Source of the DNA: Patescibacteria group bacterium
GTDB lineage: Bacteria; Patescibacteriota; Patescibacteriia; JAHIZJ01
DNA length: 64,000 nucleotides
NCBI GenBank assembly: GCA_041661625.1
Contig: JBAZUB010000003.1
Span: 62,001 to 126,000 of the forward strand
Reading direction: 5' to 3'
The notes beneath the pieces are model-generated. The model was not told where the DNA came from, made no database searches, and saw only the letters and a list, made by a program, of their open reading frames with translations. Position numbers and translations under genes: made by a program. This document shows, piece by piece, positions 44,114 through 51,820 of the stretch (its first letter is position 1; each line of letters opens with the position of its first letter).

Positions 44114-45490
44114 ATGATGAAACCATCTATGGAAAAGGAAAAGAAAGAACCCAGCAAGGCCAAATTCACCCAGCCGCGGCTGGTGCGGGGTATGAAAGAT
44201 ATCCTGCCCAGCGAACAGGCTTATTGGGATTGGATTCGCACGCGGGTGTTTGAATTGGCGCGGGATTACAGCTTTGGCCATATTACCACGCCGGTATTGG
44301 AACAAGAGGCCCTGTTTGTCCGATCGATCGGCGAGGGCACTGACATCGTGGAAAAAGAAATGTTTGCTTTTTCCGACCAGGGCGAGGACAAGCTGGTCAT
44401 GCGTCCCGAAGCCACCGCTTCGATTGTGCGCGCCTACAATGAACACGGCATGGTCAATCTGCCCCAGCCGGTTAAATTATTTTATTACGGCCCGATGTTC
44501 CGGCGGGAACGGCCCCAGGCCGGGCGATATCGGGAATTCAACCAATACGGTTTCGAAGTATTGGGCGAGGAACAGCCGATCGTAGACGCCCAATTGATGG
44601 TCATGGCCTATAATTTCTTCAAAGAACTGGGCTTGCCGGTCAGTCTTCAGGTCAATAGCTTGGGCAATGCCGCCAGCCGCACCAAATACCGCAAGGAACT
44701 AAACGATTACTTCAAGCCTCGTCGCAATCAGCTGTGCGATGATTGCAAAAAGCGTTTATTGACCAACCCACTGCGGGTGCTGGATTGCAAAGTGCCGACC
44801 TGCCAAGAGTTGGCCGTGGACGCACCGCAAATCGTGGATTATCTCGATGAGGTAGACAATAAGCACTTTACGCAAGTATTGGAATATCTCGAAGAGCTGG
44901 AAGTGCCGTATATCCTGAATCCGCGCATTATTCGCGGGCTGGATTATTATTCGCGCACCACGTTTGAAATCTGGCCGGAAAACGAAGCCGATGCCCGGCA
45001 AAGTACGCTGGGCGGCGGCGGCCGCTATGACGGTTTGGCTGAAATGCTGGGCGGACGGCCCACGCCGGCCTGTGGATTCGCGGTCGGGATCGAACGGGTG
45101 ATATTGAAACTGAAAGAAGCCGGTCTCACTACACCCAGTCTGCCGGCACCAGAAGTATACGTGGCTCAACTGGGCGACCAGTCCCGCCGCAAGGCCCTGT
45201 TGCTCTACGAGCGTCTGCGCCGCGAAGGTTTCCTGGTGGCGGAAAACTTTTCCAAGGAGGGGATCAAGGCGCAATTGGAATCGGCCAACCGCCAGGATAT
45301 CAAGATCGCGTTGATCCTGGGCCAAAAGGAAAATATCGATGGCACGATCCTGATCCGCGACATGGAAAGCGGCACCCAGGAAGTGCTGAACTTCGAAAAG
45401 GTGACCAATGAGCTCAAGCGCCGATTGCGCAAGAATGGCAATGGCGCCACGAACGGAAATGGCACCACCGAGAAGCCGCCAGTGGCTTAA
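44114..45490 (+). CDS. hisS: Histidyl-tRNA synthetase
   Basis: 458 aa class II synthetase: motif 1 region LEQEALFVRSIGEGTDIV, motif 2 YYGPMFRRERPQAGRYREFNQYG, HisA-type motifs GLDYYSRTTFEIW and LGGGGRYDGLAEMLGG, motif 3 ACGFAVGIERV, and the anticodon-binding domain. The C-terminus is extended by a short Asn/Gly/Thr-rich tail. It is the last core gene before the cassette array. Confidence 0.97.
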   Translation: MMKPSMEKEKKEPSKAKFTQPRLVRGMKDILPSEQAYWDWIRTRVFELARDYSFGHITTPVLEQEALFVRSIGEGTDIVEKEMFAFSDQGEDKLVMRPEATASIVRAYNEHGMVNLPQPVKLFYYGPMFRRERPQAGRYREFNQYGFEVLGEEQPIVDAQLMVMAYNFFKELGLPVSLQVNSLGNAASRTKYRKELNDYFKPRRNQLCDDCKKRLLTNPLRVLDCKVPTCQELAVDAPQIVDYLDEVDNKHFTQVLEYLEELEVPYILNPRIIRGLDYYSRTTFEIWPENEADARQSTLGGGGRYDGLAEMLGGRPTPACGFAVGIERVILKLKEAGLTTPSLPAPEVYVAQLGDQSRRKALLLYERLRREGFLVAENFSKEGIKAQLESANRQDIKIALILGQKENIDGTILIRDMESGTQEVLNFEKVTNELKRRLRKNGNGATNGNGTTEKPPVA

Positions 45491-45514
45491 AGCTCTACAC
45501 TCGATCTCTATAAA

Positions 45515-45551
45515 ATGCGATAATACCTGGCTTAATCGGGGTATTTCGCAT
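45515..45551 (+). terminator. Hairpin after hisS at the array boundary
   Basis: ATGCGA-T-AATACC pairs with GGTATT-T-CGCAT around the loop TGGCTTAATCGG. No T run follows, so it may be a weak terminator or the folded target next to which the first cassette inserted (boundary at 45560). Confidence 0.5.
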
Positions 45552-45583
45552 ATACTCTAGTTAAGTGAAATAAATCCTCTCTT

Positions 45584-46255
45584 ATGAACGGTGTTTGTAT
45601 GATTTTTTCAGCGGTCATTCTTTCGATCATTTATATCGGCTACTATCTTTTTGCTACTGGAATACCCGAAGCTGCTATCTCTAGTAGTGAAATATTAGGT
45701 TTCGTTTATGCTATAGCAATATCTATTATTGCTGCTGGTATTTTTTATCTATTCCAAGTTTATATACCAGAAAAAAAACGAAAGGACATTATAAGGGGTA
45801 ATTTTAAATTGAATTACACACACTTTAAGGAAGACAGCATTTCAATCTTTTTATCTGCTCTAGGCCATAGCCACGACGTGCAATTACTAAAGAAATTGTC
45901 AGGGCTGGAAGAATTCAAAAACTATTTCAAAGAGAACCATAAAGAAGGGCGGGACAGGTGGAACGGCGTACTCAATGGCTTAAATGAATCCTTACTCAAA
46001 GACCTTCTGGTTCAATTTGAAATATTAACTCAAGAAATTGATTTTTACCTCAGTAATATTTCATTGCACGACGAAGAAGTGTTTTCCTTCTTAAAGAGAT
46101 TGAAAATTACGACTCAAACCCTAAAAAATACCAGCCTTAATTACGATGAAGTTAAGAGGCTTTCTGGATTTTTGTGGGAGCTATTTTCAGGTTGGAGTTT
46201 TATTTCAGGGTATCGAAAGAATGACATATTTGAAGAAATGCTCGATAGGGTATAA
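45584..46255 (+). CDS. Cassette 1: membrane protein of unknown function
   Basis: 223 aa. Two N-terminal membrane helices (AVILSIIYIGYYLFATG and FVYAIAISIIAAGIFYLFQVY) are followed by a charged, helical cytoplasmic domain. The family is not recognised. The cassette runs from GTTAAGTGAAATAAATCC (45560) to its reverse complement ending at 46280. The ORF is AT-rich compared with hisS. It starts 24 bp into the cassette, too close to the boundary for a complete internal promoter, so expression may come from upstream. Confidence 0.7.
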   Translation: MNGVCMIFSAVILSIIYIGYYLFATGIPEAAISSSEILGFVYAIAISIIAAGIFYLFQVYIPEKKRKDIIRGNFKLNYTHFKEDSISIFLSALGHSHDVQLLKKLSGLEEFKNYFKENHKEGRDRWNGVLNGLNESLLKDLLVQFEILTQEIDFYLSNISLHDEEVFSFLKRLKITTQTLKNTSLNYDEVKRLSGFLWELFSGWSFISGYRKNDIFEEMLDRV

Positions 46256-46273
46256 TTGTGTAGGATTTACTTC

Positions 46274-46617
46274 ACTTAACACGGGCTAGCCGGTTCGCTT
46301 ACCAAATAATTAACCAAAGAATATGATTACTGCACTCGGTATTGCAACAGTCGTTCTACTAATAATTATTGCCTATTTGTTACTAAGCATCAAAGGAACG
46401 CTTGAGGGTTTTTACGAAAGGGTATGGAATCATCTTTACTACGGAAAACAAAAGAGTCCGAGTGTTCTTGATGCTCTTGATAAGGTGATTAAGGACAAAG
46501 AGGCAAAGGGTTAAAAATCTCCGCTCACCCAAATTGCTCCTTCATTCCGGCGGTGTGCTCCGCACAATTGTACCGCCTCCATTCCGTCGCAACTTCGGCT
46601 AGCCCGAAACGTTATGT
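46274..46617 (+). repeat. Split attC-like site with a gene in its loop
   Basis: Left arm ACTTAAC-A-CGGGCTAGCCG (46274-46292) and right arm CGGCTAGCCCG-AAAC-GTTATGT (46596-46617) pair over 11 bases but lie 344 bp apart, with the 63-aa ORF between. The loop also holds an inner palindrome (GGCGGTGTGC...GTACCGCC). Confidence 0.6.
46323..46514 (+). CDS. Small membrane protein inside an attC-like loop
   Basis: 63 aa. A single N-terminal membrane helix (GIATVVLLIIIAYLLLSI) and a charged tail (KSPSVLDALDKVIKDKEAKG). AAAGAA precedes the ATG. It lies within the loop of the split site rather than in its own cassette, since no pair of cassette ends encloses it alone. Function unknown. Confidence 0.6.
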   Translation: MITALGIATVVLLIIIAYLLLSIKGTLEGFYERVWNHLYYGKQKSPSVLDALDKVIKDKEAKG

Positions 46618-46681
46618 GACATACTGCCCAATCTCAACAATTAATAATTTATCTACCTTATAACAATTATTTTAATCAAAC

Positions 46682-47038
46682 ATGGCGCATGAAACAGGTT
46701 CGGAACATATCGTTAATTTAGAGAGGTTTAGAAGTGCTCTAGCGACGAAAGCTGAAGAATATGCTGAAGCATCCTATACTACTTTTAACCTGAGCACAGA
46801 TCTTAAAGATGTGGCTCATAAACAGGAACTATCAGCGGGGCTTCTTCAAGAGCTTTTAACTACTTGTGCGGTAGAACTTCAACAATCTCCTGACCCAGAT
46901 GAAACGATGATAATAATTAAAGAAGCTCTCGTTGATTACCAGCATGAAAATGGTACCTTGCTATTCTCTGACAGTGGTAAAGCAAAATTCTACCACGATT
47001 TAGTGATAGCAATTGCACGGCTGAGTAACCGGGCCTAG
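46682..47038 (+). CDS. Cassette ORF: small soluble helical protein
   Basis: 118 aa, helical and acidic, e.g. RFRSALATKAEEYAEASYTTF and MIIIKEALVDYQHENG. No family recognised. Its cassette starts with GTTATGTGACATACTGCCCA (46611) and ends with the near-perfect reverse complement at 47038-47062, about 22 of 25 bases matching. The stop codon TAG lies inside the terminal arm. Confidence 0.6.
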   Translation: MAHETGSEHIVNLERFRSALATKAEEYAEASYTTFNLSTDLKDVAHKQELSAGLLQELLTTCAVELQQSPDPDETMIIIKEALVDYQHENGTLLFSDSGKAKFYHDLVIAIARLSNRA

Positions 47039-47055
47039 ATATTGGGCAGTACATC

Positions 47056-47108
47056 ACATAACAGCGTGTATTCGATATTTTTACATCGCATACACGCAAA
47101 CGTTGTAC
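47056..47108 (+). repeat. attC-like site
   Basis: 53 bp. ACATAAC-A-GCGTGTATTCGAT pairs with ATCGCATACACGC-AAAC-GTTGTAC; loop ATTTTTAC. Short but complete. Confidence 0.85.
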
Positions 47109-47132
47109 GCCATAACAAATTATTGCAAGTTT

Positions 47133-47426
47133 ATGTTCTATACCTTGATATATAAAATATTTAAACTAGTCTCTAAAGAAAAACCTGTTCCAGCTATGAT
47201 TCAAGGAGGTAAGATCATAGACTCAAAAATTGAAGACAATCGTGTAGATGGAGGGACCTTGCTGAATGTAAAGGAACTGCAAAATACTTCAGTTAAAAGA
47301 AACTGGGTGAATCTTCCGTCACCGAGAAAAATATCTTGGTTTTGGAAAGCCCTCATAGATCTTGCTATCTTAATTATTGGGGGTTTTATTCTCTACAAAA
47401 CTGGCTGGAATGGATCACAGCAATAA
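47133..47426 (+). CDS. Cassette ORF: C-terminally membrane-anchored protein
   Basis: 97 aa from ATG 47133; a longer reading frame would begin inside the recombination site. A short N-terminal hydrophobic stretch (MFYTLIYKIFKLVSK), then MIQGGKIIDSKIEDNRVDGGTLLNV, typical of beta-turn-rich proteins in which a 'G-x-I-x-x-S-x-I-x-x-N' ladder repeats, and a C-terminal helix (ALIDLAILIIGGFILYKTGW). Cassette arms are GTTGTACGCC..AACAAATTATTGC at 47102 and its complement ending 47445 (about 23 of 25). Function unknown. Confidence 0.6.
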   Translation: MFYTLIYKIFKLVSKEKPVPAMIQGGKIIDSKIEDNRVDGGTLLNVKELQNTSVKRNWVNLPSPRKISWFWKALIDLAILIIGGFILYKTGWNGSQQ

Positions 47427-47438
47427 TTTGTTACGGGC

Positions 47439-48182
47439 GTACAACACGGCGTATCTGGCTCAGCAAGGAACACCAATTTGAAACGTAGAAAATGGCTAAC
47501 TTACGACCAAACGAAAAAGAGAAAGCGTTTCTCAATCTGGCATATAATCGATTCTATGATATTTTTGAGGAAATCGAAAAAGATGATTTTTGGCAGAAAG
47601 AGGATTGGCACCGATTCACCAAGATACGTGACGCCTTTCTAATATATACTGAACTACTTAACTATGAACCGATCCAATGGATAATTGAACAGATCAGAAA
47701 ACACAGGCCACCAATGGAGGCAGAAATCGGTAGCGATTTATTCAAGTTTGTTAGAAACATCATTTCACATTTCCCATTCTACGAACGTTGGAATGATGTG
47801 TGGGTTTCAAAAGACCTGGTGAATTGGTACAAAGATGGCCAATCTATAGACAAATTTATTGAAAAGTACAAAAATCATCCCGAGGTAAAATATCGAGTTT
47901 GGCAACCAAAAAAGAAGTTGATGACATATCTAAGTATCAATTTCCCTCAAAAATATCAAAGCGACACTAAGCTGTATTTACGAGAATTACTTACAGAAAA
48001 AGAAGGTATCATCTTTTCTATGACTTTCATGAAACAGATATTGGATATACAAGTTGAAGAAATGAAGGTTCCAAATTGATGTCCCCAGCTTCGCCCATAT
48101 CTCTCGTTCGTTACGGGGTGCGCCCCGCGCAATTCTACCCCTTCACTCACTTCGAGACATCAGATACGCCGAAACGTTATAC
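47439..48182 (+). repeat. Second split attC-like site with a gene in its loop
   Basis: Left arm GTACAAC-A-CGGCGTATCTGG (47439-47459) pairs with right arm ATCAGATACGCCG-AAAC-GTTATAC (48159-48182), 744 bp apart overall. The 195-aa ORF lies between. Near the right arm an inner palindrome GGGGTGCGCCCC mirrors the inner palindrome of the first split site. Confidence 0.55.
47492..48079 (+). CDS. Hypothetical soluble protein inside a split attC-like site
   Basis: 195 aa, aromatic-rich and helical: AYNRFYDIFEEIEKDDFWQKEDWHRF, ELLNYEPIQWIIEQIRKHRPPMEAEIG, VRNIISHFPFYERWNDVWVSKDLVNWYKDG. The spacing suggests an RNA- or protein-binding helical bundle, but I recognise no family. It starts 30 bp from the left attC arm. 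Codon use is AT-rich like the other cassettes. Confidence 0.65.
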   Translation: MANLRPNEKEKAFLNLAYNRFYDIFEEIEKDDFWQKEDWHRFTKIRDAFLIYTELLNYEPIQWIIEQIRKHRPPMEAEIGSDLFKFVRNIISHFPFYERWNDVWVSKDLVNWYKDGQSIDKFIEKYKNHPEVKYRVWQPKKKLMTYLSINFPQKYQSDTKLYLRELLTEKEGIIFSMTFMKQILDIQVEEMKVPN

Positions 48183-48281
48183 GGCATATTGCTCTTGACG
48201 AAAAGTACATCTAGCACTAAGATTGCGTATTAGTTATTTGACAGCAAAATACTCTCGGGGAGGCGAATCAAAGGAGGGCAG

Positions 48282-48437
48282 ATGTTTAATTATCTGATTG
48301 GACTGATTCTGGGTGCAACAATCTCAATAGTCACAGTAAATATCAAGATCAGGCCGGGCGATGCGCTTTTGTGGGTACTCCTCTTACTCCTTGTCGTAAG
48401 TGTGATTCTCAACGCCGTTCGTATCAACAACAAGTGA
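48282..48437 (+). CDS. Cassette ORF: 51-aa two-helix membrane protein
   Basis: Begins MFNYLIGLILGATISIVTV and has a second hydrophobic helix LLWVLLLLLVVSVIL. AAAGGAGGG lies 7 bp before the ATG, a strong ribosome site. The gene is the only convincing one in its cassette (48176-48547). Downstream GGGGAAG..CTTCCCC (48476-48496) may be a terminator. Small hydrophobic cassette proteins are common in integrons; function unknown. Confidence 0.65.
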   Translation: MFNYLIGLILGATISIVTVNIKIRPGDALLWVLLLLLVVSVILNAVRINNK

Positions 48438-48540
48438 AAACATACGACGCTGGAGAGCTCCGATGCTTCCTCGGGGAAGGTCTAAACTTCCCCACTCCCC
48501 AAGAGTATTTTGTACCATTCAAAAAACATAGCAATACACC

Positions 48541-48602
48541 GTATAACACGGCATATACGTCACTCCACGTTGTTCCGCGCCGCATACGCCGAAACGTTGT
48601 AC
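48541..48602 (+). repeat. attC-like site
   Basis: 62 bp. GTATAAC-A-CGGCATATACG... with right arm CGCATACGCCG-AAAC-GTTGTAC. Centre CACGTTGTTCCGCG. Confidence 0.85.
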
Positions 48603-48622
48603 GAAATAATTAATCTACAAAT

Positions 48623-48880
48623 ATGGAAAGAATTAATTACCCAAATCCTAGAGAAGCTGAATCAATGGGCATAGAAGCCGCTGCTTCATTCGAAGGTCTT
48701 TACAGTATTTTACGCACAATGCTGGAAGTTGTAGGTACGGCAAAAACCTATACACCAGATGAACTGATTACAAAGATTGAAGATGTTCGACGAGGCGATA
48801 GAGATATCAGCTTTATCACCCGAAGTCATGGTTTACGCAACACCGTAGAACGACTATTAACGAATGAGCAGACTGATTAA
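48623..48880 (+). CDS. Cassette ORF: small soluble helical protein
   Basis: 85 aa: EAAASFEGLYSILRTMLEVVGTAKTYTPDELITKIEDVRRGDRDISF. Mainly helical; no family recognised. Cassette arms GTTGTACGAAATAATTAATC (48596) and its complement ending 48894 match in 18 of 20 positions; the stop codon lies at the edge of the end arm. Confidence 0.6.
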   Translation: MERINYPNPREAESMGIEAAASFEGLYSILRTMLEVVGTAKTYTPDELITKIEDVRRGDRDISFITRSHGLRNTVERLLTNEQTD

Positions 48881-48887
48881 TTACTTC

Positions 48888-48941
48888 GTACAACAGCGTG
48901 TATACGATATTGAGACATCGTATGACACGCAAACGTTATAC
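48888..48941 (+). repeat. attC-like site
   Basis: 54 bp. GTACAAC-A-GCGTGTATACGAT pairs with ATCGTATGACACGC-AAAC-GTTATAC, with one extra base in the right arm, the kind of extrahelical base expected in attC. Confidence 0.85.
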
Positions 48942-48965
48942 GCCATTACCACATTAATTGAAACT

Positions 48966-49364
48966 ATGAACAGCCCGGAATCTCCAAGCCCAAACGAGAC
49001 TGAAAAAATAAAGGAATATAGTAGCTTTGATGACATCCCTAACGATCCCAGATCAGAAGGCTTGCGGCCTGATCACGGTTATGCCGGGGGAGATCCAGAT
49101 GAAATTATTGTTGTTAGTGGGATAAAGTACAGAAAAATAGTTGCCATGCGCGCTTATAACCAGCGGGGGGATGGGGTCATTACTTTGAATCGGCCCTATA
49201 CTGAAAAAGAATATTTTTCGCACAGCACTGTCGACGTGGGTCCGGGGCCGGGCTGGGATCAGCTCATGACTTATTTACGAGATCTTGGTATTTTTGATTT
49301 TGACCCTGACCACCTTTCTGATTTGCCATTCTATCGACTCCAGCCGGTTGAACAAAAGGGATAA
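48966..49364 (+). CDS. Cassette ORF: acidic hypothetical protein
   Basis: 132 aa from ATG 48966; an upstream in-frame ATG lies in the previous cassette and would read through the recombination site, so it is rejected. Sequence such as EIIVVSGIKYRKIVAMRAYNQRGDGVITLNRPYTEKEYF suggests a small beta-rich domain. No family recognised. Cassette arms GTTATACGCCATTACCACATTA (48935) and complement ending 49383, 21 of 22 matching. Confidence 0.6.
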   Translation: MNSPESPSPNETEKIKEYSSFDDIPNDPRSEGLRPDHGYAGGDPDEIIVVSGIKYRKIVAMRAYNQRGDGVITLNRPYTEKEYFSHSTVDVGPGPGWDQLMTYLRDLGIFDFDPDHLSDLPFYRLQPVEQKG

Positions 49365-49376
49365 TGTCGTAATGGC

Positions 49377-49439
49377 GTATAACAGCGTATATCCGCCATG
49401 CGCTACCGCGACACAGCAGATGATACGCAAACGTTATAT
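49377..49439 (+). repeat. attC-like site
   Basis: 63 bp. GTATAAC-A-GCGTATATC... and ...GATGATACGC-AAAC-GTTATAT. Confidence 0.85.
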
Positions 49440-49593
49440 GACAGAACAACACATTCTTTCCGTCACTGCTATGACGGTTGGGAATCAGGGCAATTTTTCT
49501 TCTGCTGTTTGAAATCATAAATCTGCCTGGATCAAGTCGTGTGTGTCCGACCCGACCCAGGCAGCTAGACTGTGCAGACGATGATGTGAGAGC

Positions 49594-49947
49594 TCAGTCA
49601 GTGCTTTCGTTGTCCCATTCACGCTGGAAGTTCGTTCCATCAGGGAAGGCGATGTAGAGCGTGAACCGAGCCAGAAACTGGTGGGGAAAAAGCTTCGGCA
49701 ACAGCTCGCCGAACCGGGCATACGCCTTGGTCGAGACGGACAACCCCCGAATTTCAGGAAGCGATCCTTCCGCGGCATCGTCGAATGTCCCGACAGGGAA
49801 TCTGAGTGCCCAACGCGGAGGTCGCTCGCATTCGAAGTCAAAGCCTGCGGGGATGTTGACGTTCGGAATCGCAGGTTTCCTCTCTTCAATGACCGCATAA
49901 GCGCGGACTGTGGCCTGGGGTTTCTGCGCTTCGTTCACCTCAGCCAT
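49594..49947 (-). CDS. Cassette ORF in reverse orientation
   Basis: 117 aa from ATG 49947, which has AAGGGAGGG 6 bp upstream. Contains PRWALRFPVGTFDDAAEGSLPEIRGLSVSTKAYARFGELLPKLFPHQF. No family recognised. The GC-rich, strongly biased codon use differs from neighbouring AT-rich cassettes, so it came from a different source. It reads against the array and has its own promoter (50093-50120). The cassette ends are about 80-bp imperfect inverted repeats. Confidence 0.7.
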   Translation of the reverse strand: MAEVNEAQKPQATVRAYAVIEERKPAIPNVNIPAGFDFECERPPRWALRFPVGTFDDAAEGSLPEIRGLSVSTKAYARFGELLPKLFPHQFLARFTLYIAFPDGTNFQREWDNESTD

Positions 49948-50092
49948 GATCCCTCCCTTTGCTGAATCAATGAGCCGACCGGCGTCTTCGCCGATCACTG
50001 CTTATCAGTATTGGATACCACCATTACCCTGCTTAGCAGCTGTCTACCGACACAATCGACAGTTCAGCTGACAACCAAGAAAAAGATACTTA

Positions 50093-50120
50093 AATATAGG
50101 CTTTTCGATAATTTTGTCAA
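50093..50120 (-). promoter_or_regulatory. Promoter inside the reverse-oriented cassette
   Basis: Minus strand TTGACA (50120-50115), 16-bp spacer, TATATT (50098-50093), about 145 bp upstream of the 49947 start. Confidence 0.6.
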
Positions 50121-50197
50121 GTCAAAAACACGAAGAAAGATTGACCTGATTCCCAAAACCCTTCCCTTTGGTCAGGTAAAGAATGTATTGTTCCATC

Positions 50198-50287
50198 ATA
50201 TAACAGCGTATATCTGGCTTCGGTTCGCCTCCGGCGAGCCTCCGCCCATATCGCTAGCGCGACATCAGATATACGCAAACGTTAAAC
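50198..50287 (+). repeat. attC-like site
   Basis: 90 bp. ATATAAC-A-GCGTATATCTGG... and ...CATCAGATATACGC-AAAC-GTTAAAC, with an inner palindrome CCTCCGGCGAGCCTCCG. Confidence 0.88.
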
Positions 50288-50411
50288 GAAATGTTGGTCA
50301 ACAAATAATTTCAGATATTCGGATTGGGCTCTTTTCAATTTTTCTTATAAAGAAGTTCGCGCCACCCGAGGAATCTCGAATGGCGCGTTACAAGCAGGGC
50401 CGTAGGGCGCT

Positions 50412-50705
50412 CTACTGTTCGGACGAAAGGGCGTTGTACAGCTCTTGGGGCATATTGGGAGAGTTAATGCTTAACTCCCACTGATCCGCGGTCAGATGTA
50501 GTTCCGCGAGAACGCTCTCCCGCTCATTCTCCGGGATGGCCATATCTCGCAGCACATCGAGCAGGACAGAGATTGCCCCAAGGGAACTGAAGTAATTGTA
50601 TGTGCGGCTTTCTGTGCCCCCCATACATTCGAGCTCTTCGATTCGCTCCTTCAGCCTCTGTAGGATCACCTCGTGTGCTGGTCGCTTTGCCTGCTGGTCG
50701 GTCAT
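50412..50705 (-). CDS. Cassette ORF in reverse orientation, helical
   Basis: 97 aa from ATG 50705, with GGAGGGC 6 bp upstream. Helical throughout (VILQRLKERIEELECMGGTESRTY; ERESVLAELHLTADQWEL). No family recognised. It reads against the array, is GC-rich, and has its own promoter. Cassette arms extend about 60 bp: GTTAAACGA...CAACAAATAAT...GGGCTCTTTT at 50281 and the matching complement ending 50842. Confidence 0.65.
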   Translation of the reverse strand: MTDQQAKRPAHEVILQRLKERIEELECMGGTESRTYNYFSSLGAISVLLDVLRDMAIPENERESVLAELHLTADQWELSINSPNMPQELYNALSSEQ

Positions 50706-50739
50706 ATCGCGCCCTCCTTTCTGGTTTTCGCGATATTCC

Positions 50740-50768
50740 TGTATATCACAAGTATACTTTCGCGTCAA
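50740..50768 (-). promoter_or_regulatory. Promoter inside the second reverse-oriented cassette
   Basis: Minus strand TTGACG (50768-50763), 17-bp spacer, TATACA (50745-50740), 35 bp upstream of the 50705 start. Confidence 0.65.
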
Positions 50769-50835
50769 TACTTGTTCAATAAACAATTAAAAGAGCCCAT
50801 AAAGAAAAGGTTGATTATTTGTTGCCCAAAACATC

Positions 50836-50997
50836 GTTTAACAGCGTATAGCAGGTTCAGGAAAATGCGCCTATAATAAGGGTATTAAGGTCGCGCATGT
50901 TCCTTCACCCAAATCGGCTTCCGTTCCAGCGGTGGCGCTACCGCGCAAGTATACCGCTTCCACTCCAGCCGACTTCTGCTATACGCAAACGTTATGT
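50836..50997 (+). repeat. attC-like site, long
   Basis: 162 bp. GTTTAAC-A-GCGTATAGCAGG and CTTCTGCTATACGC-AAAC-GTTATGT at the ends; the loop contains CAGCGGTGGCGCTACCGC and CAAATCGGCTTCCG...CCAGCCGAC, so it folds further. Confidence 0.82.
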
Positions 50998-51065
50998 GAC
51001 ATTTTTGTGGGCTGGTGTAGATAGCTACTTGCCCGAGGGATCCGCTCCTCTTTTTCACTCAATAT

Positions 51066-51704
51066 ATGGACAACAGCCAAAAAGCAGTTCAGGTATACAA
51101 CAAAATAGCTGAGGACTATGCTAGTGTGTTTTCGAAACCTTCGGAATATCTTGATGAGTTTTTGGAACTCGTACCAACCAATGGAAAGATTCTCGATGTT
51201 GGCTGTGGCAACGGCGTTGATTGCCTTTATGTGAAACAAAAAGGCTTCAATGTTGTCGGTGTCGACATGTCAGCAAAGATGCTTGAAATCGCACGAAGCA
51301 AGGCTCCAGGTATTGAATATCGTCAGGGAGACATGAGGAACCTTCAGTTCCATGAAAACGAATTCGACGGTATTATTGCTTCTTGCTCTCTAATACATAT
51401 CCCAAAACAGGACGTTCCAAAAACTCTACAGCGGTTTACGGGGTTTCTCAAACAAGATGGGGCGATCTACATTCAGTTACAGTCCGGTACGTCAGAGGAG
51501 GTCTTTGTCGATGAACCCTTCAAGCCTGACGAAAAGCTATTTGTGAACGTCATTTCGCCTGACGAAATCGAACTGCTTTTACGCAACGCTGGTTTTGAGA
51601 TTGTACATAAACATGAAATACAATCACTGAAAAAAGAGGAGCTAGACTATACTCACTTAATCGTCATTGCCCGATATACCAGCGCCCACAAAAACATCAC
51701 ATAA
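51066..51704 (+). CDS. Cassette class I SAM-dependent methyltransferase
   Basis: 212 aa. KILDVGCGNGVDCLYVKQKGFNVVGVDMSAKML holds SAM motif I and the acidic ribose-binding residue; GDMRNLQFHENEFDGIIASCSLIHI is the post-I/II region. Substrate unknown. It is about 73% identical by eye to the non-cassette protein at 55917-56543. The last seven codons (SAHKNIT) lie in the terminal arm of the cassette, which matches the cassette start (GTTATGTGACATTTTTGTGGGC, 50991) in reverse complement. This is a likely case of one gene in both cassette and chromosomal form. Confidence 0.85.
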   Translation: MDNSQKAVQVYNKIAEDYASVFSKPSEYLDEFLELVPTNGKILDVGCGNGVDCLYVKQKGFNVVGVDMSAKMLEIARSKAPGIEYRQGDMRNLQFHENEFDGIIASCSLIHIPKQDVPKTLQRFTGFLKQDGAIYIQLQSGTSEEVFVDEPFKPDEKLFVNVISPDEIELLLRNAGFEIVHKHEIQSLKKEELDYTHLIVIARYTSAHKNIT

Positions 51705-51751
51705 CAGCGTGTATACGATATTATCACATCGCATACACGCAAACGTTGTCC
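51699..51751 (+). repeat. attC-like site
   Basis: 53 bp. ACATAAC-A-GCGTGTATACGAT pairs with ATCGCATACACGC-AAAC-GTTGTCC. Nearly identical in arms to the site at 47056. Confidence 0.88.
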
Positions 51752-51820
51752 GAAGATCAGCCTCCAGCGCAGTAGGATAAGCACGGGTGCTAAAATAGTT
51801 AGAAAAAGTTGTATAATACT

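Noticed and set aside
48371..48613. An 80-aa plus-strand ORF in the cassette at 48.2-48.5 kb
   Set aside because: It overlaps the better 51-aa ORF in another frame, lacks a ribosome site and reads through the attC-like site.
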